Shown: positions 35,954 through 47,909, counted from the stretch's first letter. The stretch: 64,000 bases of DNA from Tricholomella constricta (GCA_013368375.1 JAACJP010000019.1:434001-498000), one strand, 5' to 3'. A program made the numbers and translations. Notes: generated from the letters alone by a model not told the origin.

Positions 35954-36911
35954 TGTTGTCCTGAATGTGGTTTTTGCTTCGTCCTCCCAATGATACAAAT
36001 AGCACTGGAACAGGCTTTGTTGAATGCTAAGTTTTCACTATATCTTGGTCTTCTAGAGAACGTTGCCAGGATGCACTCAAGACTCTGCGCGACGCTGAGG
36101 CCATCGGATAAGGTACGGATATTTGCATTGAAGAAGCTGCATGACGTGAGGAAGCGTTCGCATATGGTTATTATTCGGAAAGAATGGGAATGGGCCGGGG
36201 CATATAGTTTTTGCCGAAGACAAAGAACAAGTCATTCACCGTTGCTGGCGTGCGAGGCGATTGTTCTGACCAGCGAGCTCCAGACATCAAGTCCTGCGCG
36301 ATGAGGTCTTCTCTCGTATCCCAGAGACTAAGAACAAGTCAATGCTGTTACAGAAGAACCGGCAGATAAGAGTCGGCGTCGCCAAGCTACAAAGGAGATG
36401 AGGGCGGAAAGTTCTGGGTTACGGAATACATAAAGTCCCCAGGAATTTCCATGTAAGCAATCGTGGATTCAATCAGGCGTTGAAAAACGTTAAGATCAAA
36501 TATTCCTGTAAAGATGATATTAGCGGCGGCCCGAGCCCAATATTAATCTGATACCTGGCGGATTTAAGGTCGACAACATCACTAGCAAGTTGTTAGTACC
36601 CATACGCAAGTGGTGGGACTGATCAGAGTCTCAGGCTGCCAGCCGGAGCTACTTAAATATATCGTCCACGTGATTACAGTAATCGTCCGGGACATCTTTG
36701 CACTGACGGTCGTTAGACATTGGACAACGACTGGGCCGCGTTGGTCGCCATCTGCCACGACGACGGGCAGTGTTTCCCAAAATCAGCGGTCTACGTGGTC
36801 TCATTCTAGCCCAACTTACCGCTATCCCCAATACGGCTCTCGGGACGCCTGCTATTCCAGTGCAGATTGACCCACACGGCATCATTTACTTACACAGCTT
36901 CGGCGCTGTGA
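35954..36911. other. Intergenic, no supported gene
   Basis: This lies between the AA9 relic and the Ser/Thr-rich membrane protein. A frame around 36700-36937 ending NLTGVRVAE just before a TGA at 36938 looks mildly protein-like (IDPHGIIYLHSFGAV). It could be an upstream exon of the next gene, but no splice path was convincing. Confidence 0.3.
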
Positions 36912-36974
36912 ATCTCACCGGAGTCCGAGTCGCTGAGTGATAACTTCTCAAGTCGTTCTTCGACGGTTACACCC

Positions 36975-38122
36975 ATGTCGACGACTGTAACCTCTCCATC
37001 CTCGTCGGGGACGAGCACAAGCTCACCATCCTCAACGACGTCTATTGCCACTTCCTCCCAGTCAACAGCTCCAACGACAAGTTTTCCTTTCTCCTCTACG
37101 TTCACGGATCCAACAATATCGACAACCACTAGCAGTGCAGAAGGTGGCGGGAATGGTGACAATGGAGGCGGAACGCCCTTCAATCCGAACACAAACATCG
37201 CCTCGTCAGCATCTCTATATCGTACGTTCATCCGTGTAGATAACATATATAAGCTTGACAAAACTCCGCAGTCTACACATTCCTTGCTACCCTGGTCCTC
37301 CTGCTCTCCGTAAGCGCTGCCATCATCCTGCGATCCCTCTTGCTGCGACGTCGGCACCGCCGCATGGTCGAAGAGGCCATCCGCAACGGGACTTGGGTGC
37401 CCCCATCTCCCGGCGGTGGGCCGTACGGGATGGGCATCAGGAGTCGTACAGGCAGGGTCGATTTAAGCCGCAAACCGGTAATGTGGGAAGCTTACACGGG
37501 GCGTCCCGAGAAAGACCAGCTGCACACCCATGCCAACGCGACAAGCGAGACTCAAACCGAGTGGGAATGGGACTCGATACGACCTTTCTCCGCGTCCTAC
37601 GTCTCCCCACCGCCTGCGCCGCTCCCCCTCCCGCAACCCAACGAGTCTACAACAACCCCAAATACCGCAGATGGAATGATACGTCGTGTCGTCCGCTTCC
37701 TCCATCCAGGCCGTGCCTCCGCCGTCCAATACCCATCGACTACAAGGTCGAACATCACATCTACGGTTAGCCTGCCTGCAGGTGCGGGCATAGGCGCCGG
37801 TGCGGAGGGGAATGAAACACCAGCGAAGAAGATCAAGGTTGCGGTGCTCATCGCTATGCCGCACGCGCCGACAGAGGGTCGCGATTTGAAATCGAAATCC
37901 TCTGATGGCATCTCTAGTATCCCGATGGCTTCCTCGTCAGCTGCGGTCGTACCTTCGTCGGCGCTTCTTGAAGACGACGAGGAAGAGCTCCCACATCTCG
38001 AATTTGGCGTGGCGGAGCTCGAGGTGCGTGATCCCGATCATGGTAGGGACATTATTGTGGATAATGAGGGCAAGGGCGAGGGACGGTCGAGTTCGAGTGC
38101 AAGCAGGAGCTTGGATGTATAA
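36975..38122 (+). CDS. Single-pass Ser/Thr-rich membrane protein
   Basis: The predicted protein has about 365 residues in two exons (intron about 37222-37271). The N-terminal part is almost wholly Ser/Thr/Pro with a Gly-Asn linker, and is likely O-glycosylated. After the intron comes one transmembrane helix (YTFLATLVLLLSVSAAIILR) immediately followed by a basic stop-transfer cluster (SLLLRRRHRRMVEEAIRNG). A cytosolic tail of about 240 residues includes GTWVPPSPGGGPYGMG, Pro-rich stretches and an acidic EDDEEELPHLEFG patch. It ends SASRSLDV at TAA 38120-38122. This architecture is common among uncharacterised agaricomycete surface sensors. No signal peptide is visible at the ATG 36975, and the frame is open to 36912, so a 5' exon may be missing. 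Function unknown. Confidence 0.7.
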
Positions 38123-39608
38123 TAATAGTTTACGGGGATATTGGCATGTTCTTTCCTGTGCTTTTGTTTTAGGATGGCTGTACGATGGATTGTACGATGG
38201 AATCTGTAACTATGAAAAAAAGCGATGTATTGCTTGTACGAAATACTTCACGCTACAGTAATGATAGTCCTTGTGTTGCCGTTGAGCAACCGGAGTCATC
38301 GCTCAGCGCTGGCGATTGAGATCTAGTTCACTTTTTTTATGTGTATGACATCGTAGACCCTGAAAATCATCGACGGTTCTGGAGTGGATTGATAGACTAT
38401 CAGAATTACGGAGATTGCAAGGAGTCGAAGGCATCCCTATTTGGTAATGCTCCATGTGTTGCCTTGTTCTCGTTGTAAGCGTTGGCCCACTTTTCTGACA
38501 GGAAGTTTCATACATGCAATACGATTGAGATCACTCTGGATACCTTGTTTCTGAATAAAAATCAGTGCGATTAGACATTTGGGCTATTTCTGGATTTGCT
38601 CTTGTTTGCGAAGGCTCGAATTCGCGACGCGTTGAATCACGTGCTAAGTATGTGATTCTTCCAGATAGTATTCTGATTGGCAAGTTGACACTGAACCAGC
38701 TCCTGCCTTTGTCCTGCCTAGCAACTCGTGCTTGACTATTGCTGAACTAAACCGACAATGCAGTTATTACTTTCCTATCGCCCAAGGGTAAGAATAGTGA
38801 AGGCTTCTTACAGCTTGGACACCTAATACAACGACCAGTGGAAGAAGTTGTGAAACCTGCGGAAAAACTGGAGCTCAACAACAGTTCTATGACCCTAGAC
38901 CCTATAGCTTGTGCCTTGGTAGTCCCGGGTTGCGTATCGATACTCATCTCTCCGATAAGTACTTTCGGGCACGGGTCGCACGATAAGTTGCGACAACTCG
39001 GTACCGTCAGGCCTGCTGCCGCTAACGAATATCGATTCTTGTGCGTCCTTGTCCCGAGATGACAAATTTTCCGCGAGCAACAATCTCGGCAATACATCTA
39101 CTATTGCATTGCGAACTTCAAGCGAATTTCTCAAGGCCCGGTCCAGAAATAATCGAAGCTGACCGCTTGCCGTTGCCATGCGCCCTACCTTCTTGTAACT
39201 TATATCTGCTGCCTGAAAGGTATGAGTGGCCTGTCGTCTTGCTTCTGGGAAGCATGATTTCATGCCTTTCGATTGTCCGCGCACCGGACGCCATCTTTAC
39301 CCCAGACATTATCCGAGGTTACGAACCCTCCGTTGTTTGATGGGTCACGCCACATCCATCCGTTGGATTTTGACCTGTAGAAGGCGCCAAGCCCGGTGAA
39401 CTCCCCTAGACGCCTCTTTCAATGATGCGGCACTTCTGCCGTCTATCTCCTCTTCCTGCAGAAACCTACTGTCACTTGATTGAAGATGATCGCAGGACGC
39501 GCACTGCGTGACCCGTCGCATTGCTCCGGACGCGTTTTCTCCATACCTTAGCGGTCCGGCTGCAGTCCGCGGGCGCGTATAGTCTGTCTAGCGCGTACGT
39601 CGTTTAGG
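38123..39608. other. Intergenic, 1.5 kb without a supported gene
   Basis: This holds the 3' flank of the membrane protein and the promoter of AA9 gene 3. A minus-strand open frame (38747-39097, overlapping 38895-39284) has several Cys but no recognisable domain and opposing frames of similar length. I treat it as noise. Confidence 0.35.
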
Positions 39609-39615
39609 TATTTAA
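39609..39615 (+). promoter_or_regulatory. TATA-like box of AA9 gene 3
   Basis: The sequence tatttaa lies 39 bases upstream of the ATG at 39655. It is a weaker match than those of the other AA9 genes. Confidence 0.4.
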
Positions 39616-39654
39616 GCAAATTATCATGAAGCAATTGGAATCAAATCGCCCGCC

Positions 39655-40982
39655 ATGTTCACCAACGCCCTCGCTCTTGCACTCACAGTCTTTGGCGTCG
39701 CCAGCTCCGTCAACGCCCATGGATACGTCCAAGAGATCACTCTTGGTTCGACCAAATATACAGGCTACCTCCCTTACTCCGACCCGTACGCACGAATTTT
39801 CCATCTCATTGAACCGAGTCTGATGTAAAGCACACAGTTACTACAACCCAGTACCTCAGCGTATTGTCCGCAAGATCCCAGGAAACGGTATGCACCCTTC
39901 CATATGAATCCTCTGTTCAACGACGGGCTGATTATCATTCGTTTTCATCCAGGCCCAGTCGAGGACCTCTCGCTGATCGAGTTAGTCGCGATCTTACCTT
40001 GCAATGACCTACCTTACTGAAACCCCATCTTTAGTATTCAATGCAACGGTTGGTCTGCAGGCGGTGCTGCTGGCTCCGCTCCCGCTCCCATCTTCGGAAC
40101 TGTGGCGGCTGGCTCCACGGTCAAGCTTAACTGGACAACATGGCCTGACAGCCACAAAGGTCCTATGATCACCTACATGGCTCGTGCCCCATCAGACATC
40201 ACCAACTGGAACCCAGGCAGCTCGTATGTAACCGTGTTAGAGGACGTGGTTGAAACTCGCTTGCTAACACTTCATCTGTTAACCCAGCGCTGTCTGGTTC
40301 AAGGTTGCCCACGCCGGAAAGGACGCCAGCGGCAAATGGGCTTCTACCGATATTCTCTACGCCAACAACCACATCTATTCTTTCACCATCCCCCCCAAAC
40401 TCAAGGCTGGGCAGTACATCATCAGGCACGAAAGGTAAGATATATCCCGATTATCGTCCGACCTCATGCGCTCACTCGATTGCTGTCAACAGCATTGCAT
40501 TGCACGCTGGTATGTGGTCTCCGGACGTAGTTCGGCGTATGGTCACTAATGAGTGGAATAGCCTACTCGTACCCTGGTGTCCAGGTCTACCCCAGCTGCA
40601 TCCAGGTCCAAGTCACTGGATCCGGAACAGCACTTCCCACGTCCTTCGTTTCCTTCCCTGGCGCCTACACTGGAAGCACTCCCGGTATGCCCCTTGTATT
40701 CAACGTCAAAGATACAATCCTAAATGCGATTAATATTTATCAGGAATTGTCTTCGATGTTTACCAGAGTATGTCCCTTCCTTTATAGCTTTCTTTCGATC
40801 TAACATGGGCTTGCCCTTTCTAGACACTGGTGTATGTGACTCTGAGGTATCACTTGTTGTCATGACTGACGTCGACCATAGGCCTACCCGATTCCAGGAC
40901 CTGCTGTGTATGTCCGCATTCCCGCATAGATTCCCAGCAGCTAATCTCGTCTTTGTCTTTTAGATGGACAGGAGGAAACTGA
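39655..40982 (+). CDS. AA9 lytic polysaccharide monooxygenase, distinct subfamily
   Basis: This is a secreted copper monooxygenase of the classical AA9 type. The ATG at 39655 opens a signal peptide ([21 protein letters not shown]), and the mature chain starts [19 protein letters not shown]. Further hallmarks are [11 protein letters not shown], the second copper His in [37 protein letters not shown], and [15 protein letters not shown]. The axial Tyr region is [17 protein letters not shown]. The end GPAVWTGGN at TGA 40980-40982 comes from a last exon of only a few codons. About nine introns are present and there is no CBM1. It differs strongly from the pair at 32-35 kb, so it comes from an older split. 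The active site is complete. It stands back to back with the GH78 gene, with 173 bases between the two stop codons. Confidence 0.94.
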
Positions 40983-41155
40983 GGGATCTAATCAACCTCA
41001 TCAAGAATCTTCTCATCATATTGATGTCTTCCTTTTCCGACTTTTTAAAACTGTTGTTGATAGTCTTCAATGTGCATCATATTCAATTCGCATGACGTAC
41101 ACGATGCCAGAAACAATCACTGAGCACAAGTCTGGTTATCAGGTAACTCCGAGTC

Positions 41156-44100
41156 CTACTTGGCTACGGTGAAAGAATACTTTCCAGATGCCACCGACAC
41201 CCGCACATTATTGTTGTCGCTTCCAAGGACAACGATTCCTTGACTGGACAGCTGCTGACCGCCCTCGAGAACTTGCTGAACGCTTGAAGCCGGGATAACC
41301 ACGGTAGCGTTGACGCCGACAGGAACACCTACGTCAATTCTGATATTTCCAGAAATGTTCGCCCAGTCAACGGTAAGGTTTCCGAACGGCGTCATAGTCC
41401 AAGCACGCGCGGATGCGAGCTGGGCAGTCAATACCGGGGCGATACTGACGGTCTCGAATGCGGGGGAGGAAAGTTGGATGCCGGCGAGGTGTTTATAGAG
41501 CCAGTCTTCGAACGTCCCCAAGAATAGCTAATTCCAGGTATCAGTATAAGATACTTCTTGCAGGATGGAGAACCTTACATGGTCGCGAGACCTTGATTCC
41601 AACGCCCAATGTTCCCACTGATAAATGCCAACGTCAATGAAAACTGGATGGTATTATGGCAATCATACCATGGTATTGGCACCATTTGCGATCCAGAAAC
41701 CCCAGCTCGGGAAGGTCGTCTGTTGAGCAACGGCGAAAGCCGTGTCCCCGTGCTTATAATCCGTCAACATAGGAAGGATATACTTGGTACCAAGGGCGCC
41801 AGTGTTGAGGTGGTTTCCACGAGAGACAACGTCGTTTGAGATGCTATCCGCTGCGTTTTGCGCTGCCGTGGCGTTTGGGGCAAGATCAAACGCAAGAGCG
41901 AGTAGATTGTGAGTCTGACGGTATCCCGAGTCACCAACGCCAACGTAGTACCCGGTGGACTTGCTCAAGAAAGCATTGTTGAATGCGGTTTTCACGTTGG
42001 CGGCCTGGGAGCTGAATGTGGTGGCGTCGGCGGATTTTCCAAGTACTGCGGCGATTTGGTTCATGGTTGTTAACATCTTGTACCTGATGGATCTTTAGAG
42101 TCGGAAACCGAGGTGCGGAAATTTGATACTTACAGGTATGCGGTCGCGGAGACACGCATATCTTCAGGGGCATTTCCGCCTGCAGGGCTCGTCTCGGGAC
42201 TCACCCAATCACCCAGGCCGGTCGACGCGATGTTGTTGGGTGAACGGCCGAGTTCAAACTCAACATAATTCTTCATGCTATCGTAATGGTCTTCAAGAAC
42301 TCGCCTGTCTCCGCGATATTGATAAAGCCACCAAGGGATGAAGATGAACGCCGAACTTGGGAATGTACATGAGTATCAACTGCTTGGGACTTGAGAGATA
42401 ACACTCACTGCCACGTCGGCGAGTGGTTGTTGGCGCCCCAGCCGCTGTCAGGTGCAATGACGCCAGGAGGCCCAGACCCATTCGGCCTACTTTCCGCAAG
42501 GTCGCGAACGTACTTGGCCAACAAATCCTCAGCACCAAGGTTCGTCAAGAACATTTCCTATTTAAATCAGCTGCTGTGGTCTTCATGTATAGAAGAGCAC
42601 ATACAGCGCCTAACATGGCATCGCCTGACCAGCCGTTTTTCTCAAACGTCGGGCAATCTTCAGGTATACTGTGGACATTATTGAGCATAGTAAACACAAC
42701 CGCCTTGTGCAGCTTGTTTAGAAGGTCGCTTGACGAATCAAAACCGCCACGCGGGGGAAGGTCGTCGTGTACAACTTGGCCAACGATGTCGTCGGCCGTG
42801 GGCGCTGAGGTACCAGGCCAGCCTTCGAGCTGCACGTACTGATAGCCCTTGTAACTGAACTTGGGCTCGAACACCTCTGGGGCTCCGGTTCCTGCGAGCC
42901 AGAATCGATCTGTGGAATGGAGTTGATAAACACGAGCGAAGCTTCAGTATGAAACTAAAAAGTACCAGTTTGGAAGTTGTTCGCGTAATAATGATTGTTG
43001 TCTTCGAAGATCACGGTGCCGTCAGACTTGAAAGAGCGGCCTGAGGACGCAAGAAACAATGCACGAAGAGCGGACTTGCCTTCAGTTTCTCTCCGAAATG
43101 GATCGTGATGAGTGTTTTCGCCGGTCCCGTAACGGTAATCTTTGCCCAGCCAGCAACAACTCGCTCGAAAGCCGCGACGTAAATACCATTCACAGGCTGC
43201 GTGATTGATACAGGCTTCATACTCTGGACCACCCTGCTGGGGAGCTCGCGCTGGCGGACGAGGACACCTTTCGGTCCCGTCACCACCTGGGCATTAACCC
43301 ACCCAGTTGTGACGAATCCGGGCGAGTCGAAGCCAGGTTTCAAATAGCTTGCTAGCAATCCACGAGAAAGTTGATAACGCGCGGCGAATGGCATGCGTAG
43401 AGACACCCACCATCGAAGTTCTCTCCGCCGAAAACATCGTCTAAACGCGTTGGGCCTTCTGTGACCTGCCAGGTTCCATCGGTTACAACGCGAGCCTTTG
43501 TTCCATCCGTATATCCAATGGACAACACCGTCCTCAAAGTGGGTTCAGCGCGCCACGGCGCGTTGTTCCAATTCCATACGTTCCCTTGAGTGACGGCGTA
43601 GTGGCTTCTCCCCAACTCGACACCAATGGCGTTATTCCCGGCCTTGAGTTTGGACGCAACGTCAATAACGACATACTCCGTTTGTGTGTCGTACTTGGTG
43701 AAGCCAGGTGTGAGGACGTGATCGGATGCAGGGACACCGTTTATGGTGATACTCGCGTAGCCGCCAACAGCATAATACAGACGAGCGAAAGAGATGGCTT
43801 TCGAAACTGAGAACTCTTTCCTGAGAAGAGGCGCAGGGTGTTCTCCGAGAGCGTCTGAGATAGACACCTGTGTATTCCAAGGGCTGACACCATACTTTCC
43901 AAGAGACGTTGCCGAGCTCCAAGATGAGTCGTCGGTCGAGGGAAGCTCGAATCCTGTCGGGACATTCTTGTTGACTTTCCACGTCGTATCTGAGAGTAGT
44001 ACGGTGGAACTTCCGTCCGTGTAGACGACCTGTATGGCCGCGAGAAGGCCGGCAGGAGATGGCCCGCCACTGGCGACATCTGCAAGGTTATCAGCCTTGA

Positions 44101-45481
44101 CGGCGAACACCGTCGACGATGATCCAGACAATGGTACAGTGAACCGTTGCGCAGATTTCCAAATGTCAATTTGGTCGGGTGATGATCCAACAAGTGCACC
44201 GTTGACGTAGAGTGTAAACCCGTCATCGACGGTCAGGATTATGAACGCGGATTTGAGAGTTTTCCCGCTGGGAGTCTGGAAAGTTTTGCGGAAGGCGCGC
44301 GGCTGGGCCGGAGCAGACGGTTGGGCGGATTCAGAGGACCAGATCCAAGTCGAATCCGTCAACGAAATTGTCGGCGTGACGTCTCCAGAAGGTAAAGCGA
44401 CGCCTGTGCCCCAAGGTCCTGACCCGTACTGCGCAAGGACATTGGCAGCGGCCCAGGAGGAGTCATCAAGGGAGGGCGACTGGAAATTCGCAGGTACGGT
44501 CTTGATTGAGCGCCACGAAGAGTCCGAAGAGATGATGGTCGTCGTTCCATCAGAAAACGTAATTTGAATGGAGGCAAGAAGACCAGCGGGGCTATTTCCT
44601 CCAGAGCTGACATCGGCGAGGTTGGTAGCACGCACGGCGAAGAGATTGGAGCCAGCATTGAGCGGCACACTAAACCTTTGCGAAGTCCTCCAGATATCTT
44701 GGGAGGTTGGTGATGCACCAACCAAATTTCCGTTGACGTACAAGGTGAACTGGTCGTCGACGGTCATAAGAATCAAGGCGGATGTGGACGTCTTCCCACT
44801 AGGGGAAGTGAACGTCTTGCGAAAAGCGCGATCTCCCGCTGGTGCATTAGTTGCACCTGTTTCGGACGTCCAAATCCACGAAGCAGACCGGAAACTGGAA
44901 ATCAGTGCATCAGGGATGGCCAGGCCCGTCGCTGGCTTTCCAATCCACAGACTGGGATTCCAATCCGAGGCTGAGAGAAACCCCGTGGTGAACTCAGATG
45001 ATGCGGAGCCCGACCCCGCTGTTGTGACAACGTTGACGCTCCAAAAATAATGAGTGTCTGATGAAAGAGCCGGACCAGCATATTCGATGAGGTATGGCTT
45101 ATTGGATGATATGACCCCGCTGTTCCAAACGTCGCTGCCTTCCGCTTGAGATTTGGAGACGAGGATCTGGTAAGAGGTCTGGGTGGCCCCGCGCTGTGCC
45201 GAGTTCACGATCCAGGAGAAACGAGGTTTGACATCGATCCCCACGAGCGCAACCTTATTTTCGACCTGCAGATCAGAGATTGTTATCTGTGCAACTTGAG
45301 ATAACGAGTAAGGCTTTCTATCCAATGTTCTCTTAAGGACAAACGTACCGGCGGCAAGGGCTTCGTAGAGGCCAATAAAGACCGTCGCAAAGAGGTATAA
45401 AGTCCATTTGACTGCTGTGCGTCAAATCGTTTTGTATCCGGGTCGAACAGCATAGCATGCTTACCTTTCATCTTGCGATCG
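41156..45481 (-). CDS. Secreted GH78 alpha-L-rhamnosidase with duplicated module
   Basis: This is an inverting glycosidase that removes terminal alpha-L-rhamnose from pectin side chains or glycosides, about 1,280 residues. Exon 1 is only ATGAAAG (45475-45481); after splicing the start reads MKVKWTLYLFATVFIGLYEA, a signal peptide. Next is a fibronectin-like domain (LQVENKVALVGIDVKPRFSW, YFWSVNV). Two tandem modules of about 165 residues follow (44887-44396 and 44356-43862). Then the GH78 N domain appears (RLYYAVGGYASITINGVPAS, VLTPGFTKYDTQTEYV), with a block ending DDVFGGENFDG. The catalytic (alpha/alpha)6 barrel has SIPEDCPTFEKNGWSGDAML (about 42640), where the acidic catalytic residues lie, and SGWGANNHSPTWHSAFIFIP. 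The C-terminal beta domain ends SVASGKYSFTVAK at TAG 41156-41158. About eight introns. The duplicated module is the unusual part. Confidence 0.93.
43862..44887 (-). repeat. Two tandem protein modules inside the GH78 gene
   Basis: Two in-frame copies of a beta-rich module encode aligned blocks. Copy 1 has SWIWTSETG, RAFRKTFTSPSGKT, TVDDQFTLYVNGNLVG, FAVRATNLADVSSGG and SPAGLLASIQITFSDG. Copy 2 has TWIWSSESA, RAFRKTFQTPSGKT, TVDDGFTLYVNGALVG, FAVKADNLADVASGG and SPAGLLAAIQVVYTDG. Over half of the aligned residues look identical. The fold is probably a carbohydrate-binding beta-sandwich (the VDDxFTLYVNG motif recalls PA14/CBM67-like insertions), by inference. Confidence 0.85.
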
Positions 45482-45938
45482 AATTAAAGTATGAGAAAGT
45501 GTGTAGCCCCAGAAACTCTTGCTTTTATGGGCTTTTCTTGCCTCGAGAATCAAGGGCTGATCATATTTGCACATGCTACGACGTCCCGTGGTGGTTGAAA
45601 AAAATATCCCGACAAATGAGAGAAGACGCCGTGTTTCGTGTGAGCGCTCTGCCATTTTGCTTCCTAGAAGTCATGACAGCCATATGATCCTAAGAAACAC
45701 AGAGTATTATGATCTGATCTCGTTGCACATTGGTAACGTGATGGTGCTGCGTCCCGAGGTGTCCTTCACCGGAGAATCGCGATCCGTAGCCACAACACGT
45801 CGCAGATGTTCAAGTCGTGTTGGCAGGAGTTCGGCATTTCCTAATAAGGGCGGGATTACCTAAGCTTCCCAATAGGTCTCAGCGGCCACTCCGGGAGGCG
45901 GGGTGCGACTGCTGCGACCGGACAGCGATCTCAGCAGC
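45482..45938. promoter_or_regulatory. Divergent promoter region (GH78 / MYND protein)
   Basis: These 457 bases separate the start codons of the minus-strand GH78 gene and the plus-strand MYND gene. A possible minus-strand TATA variant (reverse complement cataaaag, near 45530) is about 45 bases upstream of the GH78 start. I see no gene. Confidence 0.4.
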
Positions 45939-47909
45939 ATGATGGAACGCATACCACCGATAACCGCTGTTCTCGGTCAAGCCTGCTACGCGTGTTTCAA
46001 AGGAGAAGGCGAAGGCGTAACTCTTCGCAAATGCACCAAATGTCGAAGCGTTCAGTATTGTAGTGCTGGTATGCATTTTTCATCTATATCTCCAGGAATC
46101 GTGGTTCGATTCCAGTACTCTTTCTCTCAGATTGTCAACAGGTTCGTTGGCACGACCTAGGGCGCGTAGATCCCTCAATTATATGAGCCACAGGCCGACT
46201 GGAAGGCGCACAAAGCAATGTGCAAAGCGCTGCACAGTCTGGAGAACAATCCTATCCTCCGCATGTCCCTGCTGTTCGCTCTGTCTGACGAGCCCTCCAG
46301 TGATCTCTATAGTCTCGACACAATCATCGATACGATGGTATTAAACCAGGCTCGATCTCTAGAACAATCGCTCAATCGGAGTCTCACAATCCCAGAACGT
46401 AACCTGATCGGCTGGGAGCCACGCTGCATGGGATGGTAAGCACTCCCCCCGCCCCTATCTCGTTCCCAGCCATCGCTCCATATATAATTTCTGTTGATAG
46501 CGGACGTACGGACCGAGTCATACGAATGGAGGCAGCAGAGAAAGGTTCGACCTCTACTCCGAGCACCCTGACGCCTTGTCGCGCCTGCAAAATGGCCTTT
46601 TACTGCTCTCCGCGCCATTGGGACGCCGTCCAGCACAAGCACGCGGGGGAGCCCTGCGAGGACGGACACGACGGGCTAACCCAATGCCACATGAACCAAG
46701 AGATCAGAATGGACGTCGCCTTTGCGAACATCATGGCCCCGCCCGCCGCGGCGGCGGGCCGGGGCGAGTTCAGCTGGGCGCCTGAACGCGTCAAGCCTTC
46801 TTGGGTGTCCCTGAAGGCCTCGGCCTCTGCCTCGAACTGGCAATCCGCGTTTGGGAGCGGGCTCGTGCGGGAGTTTGGGATTTCTGAGGATGCGGTGGCC
46901 CCGTTTTTGCGTGCGGCCTCGAACGGGCTGTCCATGCCCATGACGATTCTTTGGGCTTTGGATTTGCTCAATGAGGATGAGGCTTGGACTCGTAAGGATA
47001 CGCCTACGATTCATGTTGGCCTACTTTTTTAATGCGTCGAGGGTGGTTGCACTGATGTGGGTGTTAAATAGCTTCTCGGGGCCCATCAAGTGGAGGTCGT
47101 GAACGCCAATATCTTCGAAGAGATCCTCCATCGTCTTCCTGAAGTAAAGAACCTGAAGGTATGGCAACGTGACTGCATTGATCGAGAGTTATCGCTGATG
47201 CTACCACAGCTTGTCCTCTGCGGTCCAGAACTCATCAGCCTAACAAGCGCGAGAGAAAGAAACAAAGAGATCACCATGGAAACCTGCCCGTGCGCTCTCC
47301 CTCATCGAGCTCCTCACGGAAAAATTCGCTTAATCATGTCCCTATCCCAGAAACTGTACCAGCCAACGACGCAAGCGGGTCCACCAGCTCTTTACCCAGT
47401 GCGCATCATCCATCTTTAAATTATCTACCCTCAATCTCAATCTCAATCTCAATCTCAATCTCAATCTTCACGTTATCCTTACCCTTATCTCTACTTGTTC
47501 ATGAAAAGGACCTACCACGATCTGGCAAAAACCCTCGGCCTCAAATTCAACAAACCAGATCTCGCCATCGCCTTCAACTCCGGCTCTTCCCAAGAAGCCG
47601 TACCATCCTGGAAGCAGACCATATCTTTCCTCGCCAAAAACAACATCCCAAGCGTTTTCACCGTACGCATCCAAACTTTCTTATATCTCACAGCTGTCAC
47701 TGCTAACTTGCGTCGATATATGATGATAGGCGTACAATCGCGAAGAGGCAGAGGCGGAGGCAAAGATGCTGGAGGCGGCGGGTGCGAAGCTCGTACCGAA
47801 GCTGGGTCCGGCAAAGAACCCGTGGGGGAGTATACTGGCGAAGAAGGAGCCAAGTAAGGTGACTGGGTTCTATGCGGTTAATGGCTGGCTTGCAGGAGGG
47901 TTTCGATGA
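45939..47909 (+). CDS. MYND zinc-finger protein with MSS51-like C-terminal domain
   Basis: The ATG at 45939 (MMERIPPITAVLG) opens a MYND finger: CYACFKGEGEGVTLRKC with TKCRSVQYCSA, then DWKAHKAMCKAL after a poorly resolved intron near 46070-46190. A second Cys/His cluster, CRACKMAFYCSPRHWDAVQH, sits at about 46580. The C-terminal part is the domain found in yeast Mss51 and related fungal proteins: VEVVNANIFEEILHRLP, KLVLCGPELI, then a spliced CPNCTSQRRKRVHQLFTQ that keeps a CxxC, and YHDLAKTLGLKFNKPDLAIA with FNSG. It ends TGFYAVNGWLAGGFR at TGA 47907-47909. Yeast Mss51 is a mitochondrial COX1 translational activator. Most fungal relatives with MYND fingers are uncharacterised, so that role should not be assumed here. 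About eight introns, one carrying a hexanucleotide repeat. Confidence 0.82.
47431..47467 (+). repeat. (TCAATC)n microsatellite
   Basis: Six copies of a TCAATC hexanucleotide lie inside an intron (about 47399-47508) of the MYND/MSS51-like gene. Correct splicing around it joins VHQLFTQ to TYHDL. Confidence 0.8.

Noticed and set aside
38747..39284. Cys-containing minus-strand open frame as a small secreted protein
   Set aside because: No convincing ATG with a signal peptide, an equally long opposing frame, and no conserved Cys spacing.
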